Below, in pieces: positions 20,801-33,521 of a DNA stretch of 64,000 nt (its first letter is position 1; the number at the start of each line of letters is the position of its first letter). The notes beneath the pieces were generated by a model that saw only the letters and a program-made list of their open reading frames with translations, had not been told where the DNA came from and did no database searches. The translations under genes and the position numbers were made by a program. The stretch lies in assembly GCA_003344405.1 (NCBI GenBank), contig NOWV01000233.1:1-64000 (forward strand), given 5' to 3'. The DNA is from Trichoplax sp. H2. Taxonomy: Eukaryota > Placozoa > Uniplacotomia > Trichoplacea.

Positions 20801-22369
20801 CTGCTCGGTATCTATCGTATTTATTCTTAGAAGATAGAAGATATTGCTATAATGATTAATTAAATAGATTGAATAAAGCTTAAGTAGTAAAACCATCAGA
20901 AAGTATCTGGCAATTCATAGTATATCTAGTACCAGTACTTAAATAGGAGAATATTCTAAGGAATATTACTTATCTCCTTATTCTACAAATTGAAACTTAA
21001 GGTTCTGACAAACTGTAAAACACTACCTCAGTATTTCGTATGAAACGCGTTACTAAAGCTGTCGTGCAAAGCCAACGGTGTCGAGGTGTTATCATGAGAA
21101 TTTTAATCAACTATAAGTTTATAAAATTGTGCAGTGGATATTTGTGAGTTAAGCATGAAAATTTCTGATGCCAATAATATTACTATAGTGAGCGAATCTT
21201 TCGTCACTAATTCCTATCCGATAGTTTAAACATCGTAATACACCATTAAACCCTCAATTCTTACAAGTATTTACGTCCAAGCAATAAATCAAATCATAAT
21301 ACAAGATGAATTGTATCATTTAAGATAATAATTACGGTAATATCAGAGCGATAATTAACAATTACATTTAAGCTACAAAGAAATATAATATTGCAATTGC
21401 GTGCAATATGCTAAAACACTTTAAAGAACGCTGTTATCCAAATTGTACAATTACTTACATTGTGTTATCTCTCGAATACCGCCGAAATCTGGAACCCGTT
21501 AAAAAATTTTCGTTGGGAGCTTGTGCCACGATATCTTCAAATTTTTCAGAAACGGATTCTCACTGTAATTTTTTACTAAAAGAATAACCAACGAATATCT
21601 TATTCAGTTTGTATCCGCAGTAATTGGTGATTGAACTATATTCTAATAGGTAATAGAAGGTCGGTATGCCCGTATTTATACATGACCTTTCTATTTCGGG
21701 ATAAGCGGGAGGCCTAGTTATGTACGACTGTAAATTGAATTCTATTTTTATTAGCATAATTAGCTAAAAGTAATTATTATTATAGTACATAAGTTATTGT
21801 CATCGCCGATGTGTATTATTTAAACGTTCTGTATTAGTTTGTTAGGACATTCAAAGCAATTGTTTTTGACTATAACGATGGAAAGTAAATGTCGTACGTC
21901 ATTCAAGTAAGATTGCATCAGATTAATTTTTGTATTATCTTAAATACTTATGCTAGGAAAGACAAATTTTATAAACTCTCGATAACTTCTCCGTTATCTA
22001 AGCGGAAAAACTCAAAGTCGTTGGCTAGCCTAAGTTACCGCTATTTTAAATCTGAGCTGTATTTAAACTATATTTAGATATAATGTTCTCTAATACAAAC
22101 TAACTACTTATTGTTAGTGATTTTTACTCTTTGAATTTGCCCGGAGCTTTTCAATTTTCGACTCCAAAAAACCAAACGAGCCATTTTAGGCTTGTGTCGT
22201 TCATAAATGTCTTATTTAAACAACTGAATTTACTTTAGATATACATATAAAAATATTATTCTACTGAGAATACGACATACAACCGGACTTTAAATAGTTA
22301 TAATACAAACTTATTCAAATATGGAAAATGAATTATAATACTGATTTAAAGTATTATCACAGTAACACA
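17813..22369. other. Intergenic between TRPA-A and TRPA remnant
   Basis: 4.5 kb upstream of the TRPA-A coding start. Contains the duplicated segment at 18646-19331, a short CTAACCCTAACCC telomere-like run near 20094-20106 (probably chance), and no exon I can support. A TRPA-A promoter or a non-coding first exon could lie near the left end. Confidence 0.6.
18646..19331. repeat. Duplicated segment with interrupted second copy
   Basis: Copy 1 spans about 18646-18872. Its left part (GAGCGTAACATAGTCAAAC to GAGATCCT) recurs at 18896-18989. Its right part (TACTCAATATATAG to GTTATTATCATTA) recurs at 19202-19331. The two halves of copy 2 are separated by about 211 unrelated bases (18990-19200), so copy 2 gained an insertion or copy 1 lost it. 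Confidence 0.85.
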
Positions 22370-23066
22370 TCATAAGCGCACATTAATGGATATCCAATAG
22401 TGAAGAGTAGCAGTAAAACGATACATTAGATGGCGTAACTTTACATGATACCGTTTTAAATCTACAACTGACGTTATTAAGTACTCATTTTGTGCTTGTA
22501 TAGATTCAAATTGAGAAATAAACTCTTTCTTCTCTGACTTCATGCTTTGTTACCAGTTCTCAAGTATTTCTATCAGCGACTAATACAAAATACATTTTAT
22601 GATTGTAGACAATTTAATCCGCTTGTAAATAACTTTAAACCTTAAAACAATTAAGTAAAAATCCTGATATTAAAAACTTACAATTATGCAAATTCATGTA
22701 CAATAATAGTAGCTGCTATATTTATCCTACCGTATCAGTATTTTAATATATTTAATTGCTATAAACTATCGCTACCTGAGGGTAGGTTTCAGACAGGAAT
22801 GAAACCAGTTCAAGCAAAATAAATTGTCGTTTATTAAATGTCCAACCGTTAAGATGGATGACATTTTCTTTATTCCAGAAACTTTTATGTATCAAGTCTG
22901 TCATTAATTGCTAAACCCCAAGTGCAAGCTTAACCTAGATATTATTCAATTTTTATGGTTACCCTCAAAATTCTTTCTATACTGCAATGATGTTACAATA
23001 GCTCGCACCTGCAAAGCTAAATATTTTAAAATAGCTTGCTATTGAACTTCCTAAATATCACCTAAT
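22370..23066 (-). pseudogene. Remnant of a third TRPA-like channel (C-terminal exons)
   Basis: Three decayed exons in the same order and strand as the last three of TRPA-B. 23009-23066 reads as GDI-stop-EVQ-stop-QAILKYLALQ, matching DDIKEVQQQAVLKRLAMQ, and still ends in a GTGCG donor. 22776-22934 reads VKLALGV-stop-QLM..., matching VSLVLDVEQFM, and keeps open length and splice borders. 22370-22579 reads SLIEILENW-stop, later QFESIQAQNEYL, matching QVESMQAQNERL. Stop codons in all three exons show it cannot encode the channel. I see no remnant of the pore or ankyrin exons upstream. Confidence 0.85.
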
Positions 23067-24909
23067 TCCATCGCGAACTATTTAAGAACAATTCAAGAAT
23101 ATCACAATTTACATTGATATATCAAGTCCTGCAAACTCATTGTAAGCAAGTTAAGTAAGGTGTTTAATCAATTGCTCTTTCTGGTGTTATTGTCCTTACT
23201 TTAGGCCTACATTTCTTAGATCTGCTGTTATAAGAAGTTTTTCCTTATCTGTAGGAACATACTTTACTATTACATAGAATCTGCACTGTTAGACAATCAG
23301 TAATAAAATCTGTTATTACGAATTACGGTATGTTATCTATACACTAAGTACACTTAGTAGAGCAGGTTTGTTATAATATGCAGAGAGAGAATAATCTTGC
23401 GAAATAAGTTAGAGGTAAGTGTACCTATTAAATAGGACACATAAAGAACGGGTGTAGATGGAATTAAATGTCTAATATACACCTTGATTTAATAGTCTCG
23501 GTAATAGCAAATCACTGCAGGTGCAGTAATTGTGATGATTTGCCATATTTAACTGTTTCTAAAGTACCCAGTGGCTTGTGCTAGACGCTACTGATGAACA
23601 GTCATTTCTATATAAACATTATGATTTAGTTCTTAAAGAAGGATTTGTGCATGCATATTCTACTTATAATTAGATTATAATTAGATCTGCTGATATAAGA
23701 AGTTTTTCCTTGTCTGTTTGAGCCTATTTACTATTACGTAGAATCTTAACTGTTAGACAATCAGTAATAAAATCTGTTATTATTAAATTCCGTATGTTAT
23801 CTATACGCTAAGTAAACTTAGTAGAGCAGGTTTTTAAAATACGCAGAGAGAGAATAATCGTGCGAAATAAGTTAGTGGTAAGTGTACCTATAAAATAGAA
23901 TACATGTAGAGCGGGTGTTGATGGAATTAAATGTCCAATATATTCCTTAATTTAATAGTCTCGGGAAAAGCAAAGCAAACCATTGCAAGTGCAGTAATTG
24001 CAAAGATTTGTCATATTTAACAGTTCTAAAGTACCCAGTGGCTTGTGCTAGACTCTACTGACGCACAATCATTTCAATGTAAACATCATGATTTAGTTCT
24101 TAAAGAAGGATTTTTTTCCATGCATATTCTACTTATAATTCTGTATTCGCCCGCTGTCTATAGTAGAAGCGTACAAACTGAACAATCCATTTCATTCTTC
24201 ACTAAAAGACTCATATATGCGTAAGGTAGATGAACCAATGGTATTGGTATTCTTCACTATATCTTTTTCTGTCAGATAGACTCTTGAGTGAAAAGGGTAT
24301 CATAGTATGTGACACTTTTACAGTACATATAGGTTGAAGCAGCTATCATGTCTATAAATATGATTTCTCGCTACATAGTATCATTTTATTTTACTTCAAT
24401 ATCAGAACCAAGAAGTGAAAATAAAAGTTTTACTCAATTTATTGTCATGCACGGCTAAAATGTTTCTTCTATAGTAGTAAACACGCTAGTAAAATAACCA
24501 TGAGAAAAATTTTAGCTAAAAAGCGATAGTTTGCATTGACGATTCTGTATTCCTGTATTACTACAATTTAAACATGGAATGCTGGAAATTTCTAATAGCT
24601 TTTGCAGATTGACTAATAGTCGAAAATAGTATGTCAAGTATAAACAACTTCATTACTACAAGGAAAAATCAAACAAAGTAATTAAAATCCGCTGTAATCA
24701 AATCATTAAGGAGGCTATGTATATATTTACACAAAATAATCTTATTCTGAAATGTTACACACACGTGCTATCATAATGTGTAACATGAAGGTCCTACTAG
24801 CACTAAAGATAAAATGCGTAATATTTTGTGGTAAAGCATTACAAATTAAACGTAATTTCACATTAATTCACGCTGTAATAGATAAAATCAGAATGGATGA
24901 AAAGATGCT
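23067..24909. other. Intergenic downstream of TRPA-B
   Basis: Between the TRPA remnant and the TRPA-B stop codon. Mostly taken up by the tandem duplication at 23217-24143. The rest (24144-24909) shows no exon. The part near 24370-24480 has weak similarity to 6930-7030 downstream of TRPA-A. Confidence 0.6.
23217..24143. repeat. 466-base direct tandem duplication
   Basis: Two adjacent copies, 23217-23682 and 23683-24143, both starting AGATCTGCTG.TATAAGAAG and ending GCATATTCTACTTATAAT. They agree over nearly their whole length, with scattered substitutions and small indels. Shared words include GCAGAGAGAGAATAATC and TACCCAGTGGCTTGTGCTAG. No open reading frame of note in either copy. Confidence 0.92.
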
Positions 24910-27900
24910 TTAGGTTCGAACCTTGAATCGAGCGCCTACATCATCTTCTTCATCTACTGCAACGTTATGATGTTGGACTAGAGCTCCAACTAAAGTTAAT
25001 AAGCGTTCATTCTGTGCTTGCATAGATTCAACTTGTGTACGAAGATCTTTCACTTCCAATCTCAGATTATTTTGCTGGTTTTCGAGCAACTCCGTTGGTG
25101 ACTATTGTAAAAGGACACCCACAACTGAATTAGTACTAAAGAAATACCACGTACAGATTTCAACTGTATATATATACAAGTAGAATATGCTATTCCCAAC
25201 TTAAAGGCGATGCACATTCTAAAAAGATAAATAATCTCGAAGCAGTTATCCTGAATCTTAGACCAACCTTTTCTGCTTTAAGGGTTATTTGAGATAGTGG
25301 GGAGACCGATTGGAGAAAACTAAATTTTCGTAGTAGTTTGTTTCCATTATTAGGATAGAAGACTTGTTCTTTGATACTGAACTTTTCACGTATCCAATTG
25401 GGCATAAATTGCTCGACATCAAGTACTAAGCTAACCTGGACAACATGGCGTTGGCTATTACTCATACGCGCAAATTCACTTTTTATGCAGTTAAGTAAAG
25501 CAATCAATACTAAAGCAATTACCTGCATAGCCAAACGTTTTAAAACAGCTTGCTGTTGAACTTCTTTTATATCATCTACTGCTAAACCAATCTATTTCAA
25601 TATATATTATAAACCACAAGTTAGCAAGTATTGACAACATTTAGAAATTTTGTAAAATAGTCGAGAATAAATGATGTAAAAACATCTGGTTCTATAAATA
25701 GCGTTACAATCAATTTTCTTACCAAGAGATTCATCAGCAGGATAGGCATAAATATAATAAAGAGTCCAAAGAGTATGTAGGTTACTGCTTGAAAACAGAC
25801 TAATAAGCCAGGACTATTAAATGTATCATCAAAGTCAAATTCACCAATAGTCATGACAGCCGTCTTAATCAAGGCTTTTCCGGGTGTATTGAAAGGAATC
25901 TATTGCAAATATCAAATATTTCACTTTCTTACAACAGTCCATACAAATAAGCTATTATACAAAATTGGCAAATAGCAACAACTTTATTTTATATTATCTT
26001 GACCGTTTACAACATTATGGCCAAATTTTAGATAAAAATGCAATTAATATAAAGTCTCACATTTACTTACATGATTTTGCAACAGGACGAAAAATGCCAA
26101 TCCAAAGGCTGTAATAAACAGCATGAAAATGACAAAGAATTTAACAAAAGTATTAAATATATCTATAAACATTACAACGTATATTCCTATGATTGGAAAT
26201 TTCCTTATGAATAATATCAGGTTAAACCATGCCAAAAAAATGGCAACTGCACCAAATTGTAATCTCCAATAAAACCGTAACTGGATGGCTCCAGCAGTAA
26301 ATAAAAGTGACATAATAAAACCAGTTACTTCCAGTAGGTTTTCCAGCGTAAAGTATTCAAACCTTTGATAAAAGACTTGAAAAAGCTACAGTAATGGAAA
26401 GAATAATTATGATGAATACTATAGAATAATTTTATCATCTAGCATCAGATAGAATCGCCTTCTCTATACTTGTTTTAAGAAACTATCCTAGAAATATCAC
26501 AAACCTCAATAGCAAGCCGCACCGCAGAAAGTACAGTAACTATCACAGAACCAATTCCGACAAAAAAGATATAAGAAAATGTTCCCTGAGTTGCTAAGCT
26601 GGCTTGTGGCTTCAAATTGCATGTAGCATTAATGCCATATTGGTTGTAAATAGTAAATCCAGTTAGGAAAAACAAATAGATAAGATAGATGAGTAAATTG
26701 GTGTAGTAGATATAACGTCCAGATCGCTCCCACTTGTAACGTAAAAAGCAATTGACCAATGGATGAGCAAGTAAAGATTGCCGCTGACTATTCACCTATT
26801 TAGATTACATATCAAGTTAATACCAATTTTACGCATAAAATTGATTAACATTAATTACGAACGTAAAGGAATATTTTGCTAAACCCAGTAGTATTTCATT
26901 GGCACCCACAAAACGGTGCAATTATTATTGTGAGAGTATTTTGTAGATGTTATACGGGTATAACGATAAAAAATTTCGCAGATATGACTGTAATTATGGG
27001 CAATTAAGTTCAAGCAATCTCTTACGCGAAAGCAAAGAATTCTTTGCACTTACCATAATCATTAACGGATGATTTCTTTTGAACGATGCACCTGTTATTC
27101 TCTTCTTATATTTTTTGGTATTATCCTCAATTTTATATTCATATAGAATCTCATCCGTTTTATCTTGAGGATTGGACTCAAACCAATCTGTGTAGACGTC
27201 GTCCAAGAAGTCATATCTTAAATGGACCTTGTAGTTAAGGCTTTCAATAGGCTCATTATTTGGTATGGTACATTTGTTGAATACCAATTCAGCGACATCT
27301 AATATATAAAGAGTTATAGAAATGAGAAATTAAAAATATCTTAACTAAAATTATCTAATCCTCCAGCTTGAATATACGCGTTATGTACAATATTTGCTAG
27401 TATTTGACTTAAACTTGAAACTGAAATTGTATATTGCTACCCGAATTAGCTTATGATTAAAAATTATCTAGTAATTGATAGCTGTAAGAAGAACTTAATT
27501 TCTATGGTAAAGTAAAATTTTTAACAAACTGTACTTTTTGTTTTATGATTTTGAAGACATTTTATCCCATATACATGGCATTTATATAGATGTACAGAAA
27601 GGAGAAATTGCTAATATTGCCACTAAAATTGCCAAGGCTCAAGCCTGGGTACAATACACAACTATTATTAATATTTGACTTAATTTAGAAATTATAGCGC
27701 AATATTCGATTTATTAAATATTTTAAGCACTACTTCACTACTGTAAAGAAGATCAATGTAAAAAATGGAAAACACTAACCTGGTAATTTACGTATTAATT
27801 TGCGTAATGGAGTATCCACATCTCCAGTTGGAGATACGGTAGTATTTTTAAGAGCCTCTTCCCATTTATCATAACGAATTATAGCAACTGCAACATCGCT

Positions 27901-30900
27901 ACAAATAAACATAAATCAAAGTTAAAATAATAACAGGTGATTGTTAGCCTTGCAAGCTTGACTTCCATTTACTCCAAAATACGATTTGTATGTTCGAGGA
28001 TTTCGCAGTTAGATACTAATCGCAAATGGCCTTACCGATGACCTTCTTCTATGGCCATGTCCAAGCAATTTCTGCCTGTCTCATCAGTTAAAGTGATATC
28101 AGCTCCATTTTGAAGTAATAACTTGACGCAAACTTTATGACCATTTTGAGCGGCTAAATGCAAAGGTGTGGTCTAAGAAGAATGTAACGGAAAGAAAACT
28201 TGAAATTTTCCCTTAAAATTAGTGAATTACTAGTAGTCCCTATATCTACCATACAAGTTAATCTTGTCGTATTCATAAACTTTACAAATTATAAGAACGA
28301 ATAAGAAGAAAGAATGAATAGATCCCCACCTTCCGTTTATCCATTGGATCAACGGGAGAATCGCCATCCAGTAATATCTCGATCGTTTTTGGCCAACCAT
28401 TGGCAGCAGCACAATCTAGAGGTGTCCATCCGGTAGCATTTCTAACATGAAGACATCACCATATAAAATAAGCCGAATTCTAAGAATAATAATATCCTCA
28501 AAAGATGCCAACCGAGAATACTCGACATCCTAAGGATCAACATTTTACTCTACACTTGCATACGATTCACGGATAGTGTACTGCAATAAAGTCCATGAAA
28601 ACTGTCATACTTAGCATCAACAGCTGCACCGTATTCTAGTAAAGCCGAAATAACGTGGACATGGCCTTTAATCGCTGCAATATGGAGAGGAGAATTTGAC
28701 GATTCGTCTTCATCATTGACAATGGAAGAGTCATAATTAACAAGTACGCGAACAACCCTATCAATATCAAAATAGACGTTATAAATATTACTGATTGCTA
28801 TATACGTCGTTCTTAATTGCTGGTGTAAGTAAACATAGCTTCCCTATACAATATGCACTTAAGGATTAATCATCGTTTCCCATACAATTACATGATAGAT
28901 GACTATAATACTGTACGATATTGGTAACGATTTCAATTTACGACCAATATACAGAATGCAGTTCAGAAAAATCTATCCTAACATATTCATGCTCATGAAA
29001 CTAACTGTGTTCTGCCGTTGTCTGCTGCTAAATGAAGAGGTGTTAACTCTTCTTCATTTCTGGCATCAATTTGAGCTCCATGTTCCAACAAAATCTATAT
29101 GAAATTTTTAATATTCATGTTTACTTAATTACAACTCATCATTAGCGTAATTGCATTGATGCAGTACTGCATGTATATCAAGAAATTTTCTATTTAATAA
29201 TCTATGAAGATAAAAAGTACTAAATCAATTTGAGCAGCAAACCTTGACACAATTTACGTATCCTTCACGGCTTGCAACGTGCAGTGGGTAGTTATCGTTA
29301 GTATCAGCAGCGTCCACTAAAACTTTAGTCTTTCTAGGATCTCGGCTAAGTAATAACTAATATTAGAGATAAAAACACAGACATTACATGACCAAAGTTT
29401 AAATAGAGAAAAACATAATAATGGATGTTGGCTGCTTGTTTTCAGTTGAGCCTGATACATGTCAAGATTCTATAATCGAACCGATATAACGAGACAATAT
29501 CAAGTTTACCTGCAAAGTCTCCGGCTGATTCTCTTGAGCAGCCCAATAGACCGCGCTTCTTTCTTTATAATCTGTAGCTGTAATATCGACATTTTTTTCC
29601 AACAATGTCTTGACTGAGTCTACGCGACCGTAGGCAGCTGCGGACAAGAGAGGCGTAAAAAAATCGCAATCTCTAGCTTCGATACGCGCACCTCTGTTTA
29701 TTGAATGATGAAATAAATACGAACACTTCAATAATCAACATTATTATTGCATTGATATAGAATAAGTTTACGTAGTTTACTAGTCAGGTAAGAAAAGTGG
29801 CTATTACTTTTGAATTAAATATTCAACAATTTGAGGCCTATTAAAGCCGGCAGCACGATGAAGAGGTGTTTGTGACTTTGTGTTCTTGACATTCACTTTA
29901 GCCCCATATCGAAGCAGTAGCTTGACAATTTCCAGGCTCCTAACAGCTGCTAAATGTAATGATGTTTTGCCATTGGATTTTTTAGCATTAACATCAGCAC
30001 CTGGCGGTAATACAAGAAAAAATGAGCATACTGAAGCATGCAAGCACAAAATCGAAATGAAACCCAATTATATTCCAAAGTCTCGACAATTGTTTAGAAT
30101 AGTTGTCATTACCATTTTCTAGTAAGAACGCTACCACACTTGCATGACTATTTTCGGTAGCATAATGTAAAGGTGTGCAATTATCAGTATCGGTAGCATT
30201 GAGAACATCCTTCAATTCGTAATATCCATGCCGGCCAGTTTTGGCGTAATTAACTAATGCTTTTACGATCTAGATTTCGTTAGCAAAGCAAGGTATGCGT
30301 ATGTTAAGTAAATTGCATCCCTTTAATGAGCACAAGATTGGTTTCATATCTTCTCTACTCTATGCCCATTAAAAATGCCATAGGGTAAAACAGAAATTAA
30401 CGATAAGCTATAAAAGAATTGGTTATGCCTTACATCTAGATGACCTTCCATGCAAGCACCATGCAGAGGTGTTGCCTCCTCATCATCTCTACACAGAATA
30501 TTGACTCCTCGCTCGAGCAATGTTATAGTAACCTCCAGTCTTCCATTACTTGTGGACATATGCAATGGTGTCATCAGTTGCTTATCCGGGATCTACAGAT
30601 AGCAAAGTTATAGTCCAATTTATAAATTCATATTAAAAATTTTATTCAAAGACGAGCAATTTTTAGAATGCAGCAAAAAATAATAATTGCAATGGATACC
30701 AGAATTAACTTGCAAGTATTGTTTATTGTAAATTACTTTTTTCTCTAACTAGGTAAGCTTTGCAGGCAGTTATACTACTCTACAAACGCTAGCTACTGTA
30801 GTTTAAACCTTCCATTTTTAGCATACCTCATGTTGGCAACCTTCAACGGATAATAAGCATTGAACTGCATATTGATTTCCTCGAACAGCAGCGTAATGCA

Positions 30901-33521
30901 TAGGTGTCAAGCCATAATTATCAGGCAAATTGATACTTGCATTATTTTGTATTAATAGCAGAATACTGGATCCTTCCAGGTCGTCACTTCCAGCATCTGT
31001 TTGATCCTCTAAAGTGTGCAAAAAAAATAGATATCCTATGAACTTATTATTCAACGACCTAATCAGTATCACTATCGGTACAGGATGGATCAATTTTTAA
31101 TAAAGAATAAGCGAGAATTTGTTCGATAAGTGAGCAAGTCTTGGCTATATGAGTAACCGTCGTACCGTTTGCACTTGCGCTATTTATATTGCCTTGGACT
31201 TGAATTGTTTGATCGTCCGTCTTTTTAGGCTTACAAAATTTTGCAGCATAATGTAATGGCGTTGCTCCATCTTCGCCTTTGATATTTACCGCTGGAATAA
31301 AGTGATGTAGGAATAGAGCAATTTCGTTAGAACTGCTTAACGTTACTTTGCTAATATTTTAAAATGTTGCGAATGATGGAGACAAAATTGCATTTTCGAT
31401 CGAAATAGTATTCAAGTCGATGATATACAATCGTGGTACCCATTCTATGCTGTCTATTTAGTTGAAGTTATTTTAATTAATTTATAACCATTAATCGATA
31501 ATTTAATTACTGACTCCATTAATCAATATGAATTTGGATTATTTTCAAATTCACTCGAATAATAAATTGACGCCATGTTTTTTCGATGCAATTATCTTCT
31601 ACTTACTCGCCCCACAATCTAACAACTTTTCGATGCAATGGTTGTGGTTATATCGTACAGCATAATGAATTGGAGCCGCCATATACTCATCCAATTTGTC
31701 TACCAAGTTGTATTTCTTCTTAGAATCTCTATTTTCAGCATCTTGTTTAATCAAATATTCAAGGTCTTCTTTTGAGCCATTGCGTGCGGCCTATTCATAC
31801 AGTAGTTACATTAAATGGTCTTAGAAATATCGATTCTCGAGTATACAAAACAAGGCAGTTCAGCTTAGCCAAATGAAATCTTATTCAATAGTAATTTTTA
31901 TTCATTTTAACTATCGCTAATCTCTGTCTAACCAATGTATGTATCAAATTAATAGCGGGTAAATATAACGAACTAGTTTAGCCTAGTGGTATTCTGTTTG
32001 ATAATTTCTTCATTTAAAATATCACTAATCTACGTCTAACTCAATTTAAATTATATTGGATGCGAGTAACAAATTTAAGTGGACACAAAATGGAATTATT
32101 ACGGCTTGGCAATCTTGTCTGGGAATAATTTAATCTACGTCTAACCGAGACTAATTAAGTATTATTAATTAACTTGACGCGATTTTGCTTCTGCCGTAGA
32201 AATCTGCAACTGGAATGCTTTAACAAATCATGAATAAGGTATAAATTAGCACTGCAGTTAAAGAATAAGATTAAGGGTAACACGAGGTAATTGGCTGATT
32301 ACGCCTGACCTGCAAATGCAAAACTTTAATAACACTTGAATAGTGCCTTAACTACGCCAAAAGAAAAAGATTACGAGTACCACAAGGTAATAGGCTGATT
32401 GCACCTGATCTGCAATTGCAAAACTTTTTACAACACTTCAATAGTGCCTCAACTACAGTAAAAGGATGAGATTAGGAATAATACTAGGTAATAGACTGAT
32501 TACATCTGTCTGCAATTGCAAAATTTTTGTAAGACTTGAATGGTGCCTTAACTATAAAATACCACGGTAAAAGAAGAAGATTGCCGGTACAAACTTAATT
32601 AGCTATGATATCCTATACTATGGTGAAGATTGTCTCTGCAGATCTATTGATTAATGTAATTACTGATTTATGCAAGTATAACCGGTCTACTATGCGTAGG
32701 TGTTCTACTGTACTTTATACCTTATTAATCACTTCTGTTCAATATTTAGTGATTATGCAACGTTCATACTCATCCTGATATCGTATAAATAAATTGGATG
32801 TAAAAACACTAAGCACTGTAAGTAATTACTAACGTTAAAATTATTTGAATCACCAGGTGATCCACATATTTTTCCAATCATACGTCAAATAGTATGCAAG
32901 AGTACTGATCAAGATTGGATGGTACTTATAGAATAAAGATGCGTTCCAAAATTGGCATGGTAGTCTTGCACTAATATTACAATACACGACATGAATGCAA
33001 TATTCAAGTAGATTGCAAAATATGTATCCTCGAGTTAAATACAGAAATAAGATATCCGCTTTACCAACTGATCATTAAAGATAGGGTGCCTCGCTTTTAA
33101 ATGAATTGGCAAGTTACCTTACGCGTTAAAGAGATTCTGCATCAACACCAATATACGACTCCTCGATTACATGTATATAAGCTAGGCCAAAGCCCAATAA
33201 TTTAAGTGTAATTACCGTATTTCGAACTTTGCCCAATCAATTGGTCAGTTAGACTATGAATAACAGCTAATTTAATTCATATTAGGAGAACATGAACTTA
33301 CTTCATGTAAGGTATATGCTATTTGATCTCCATCTGCTGTGGAGACGGAATTTAATTCAACAGCATCCGTCATTTTATCAGCACGAACTTGAGAAAGGGA
33401 TGTTGCCGATGTAGTTATATTATTTTGCATACCAGTTGAAAAGTTAAAAACGTTAACGTCGCTGTCGACGTAGTCTAGATTAATTCGATGTTTAGAACGA
33501 GATTTAGCTGTACTTTGGATT
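24910..33521 (-). CDS. TRPA: TRPA1-like ankyrin cation channel, paralogue B
   Basis: Intact paralogue of the TRPA1-like channel. Exons, high to low: 33302-33521, 31607-31790, 31073-31291, 30827-31008, 30434-30592, 30113-30269, 29808-30000, 29510-29693, 29243-29356, 29006-29094, 28611-28757, 28330-28441, 28036-28172, 27780-27898, 27054-27298, 26505-26795, 26071-26385, 25723-25899, 25523-25591, 25268-25435, 24910-25101. Phases agree at every join. About 1193 residues if the in-frame ATG at 33430 is the start; the first exon stays open to an apparent acceptor at 33521, so an upstream start exon is possible. Visible: 16 ankyrin repeats, linker with FNKC, S1-S6, pore loop TIGEFDFDD (human TRPA1 has an acidic Gly-Asp filter here), S6 FMPILLMNLLIGLAVDDI, then a C-terminal coiled coil (ENQQNNLRLEVKDLRTQVES). 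The S1-S2 loop has an NAT sequon. The exon 3 donor (31073) is the least certain border. Confidence 0.93.
31791..33301 (-). other. TRPA-B intron 1
   Basis: Longest intron of TRPA-B (1.5 kb). Holds the 100-base tandem repeat at 32261-32590 and scattered AATCTACGTCTAAC-type words at about 31918, 32028 and 32130. No exon seen. Confidence 0.75.
32261..32590 (-). repeat. 100-base tandem repeat in TRPA-B intron 1
   Basis: Copies begin at 32261, 32361 and 32461, exactly 100 bases apart, with a fragment of a fourth near 32571. Consensus words: GGTAATNGGCTGATT, CTGCAATTGCAAAACTTT, and ACTTGAATAGTGCCTTAACTA. Confidence 0.9.
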
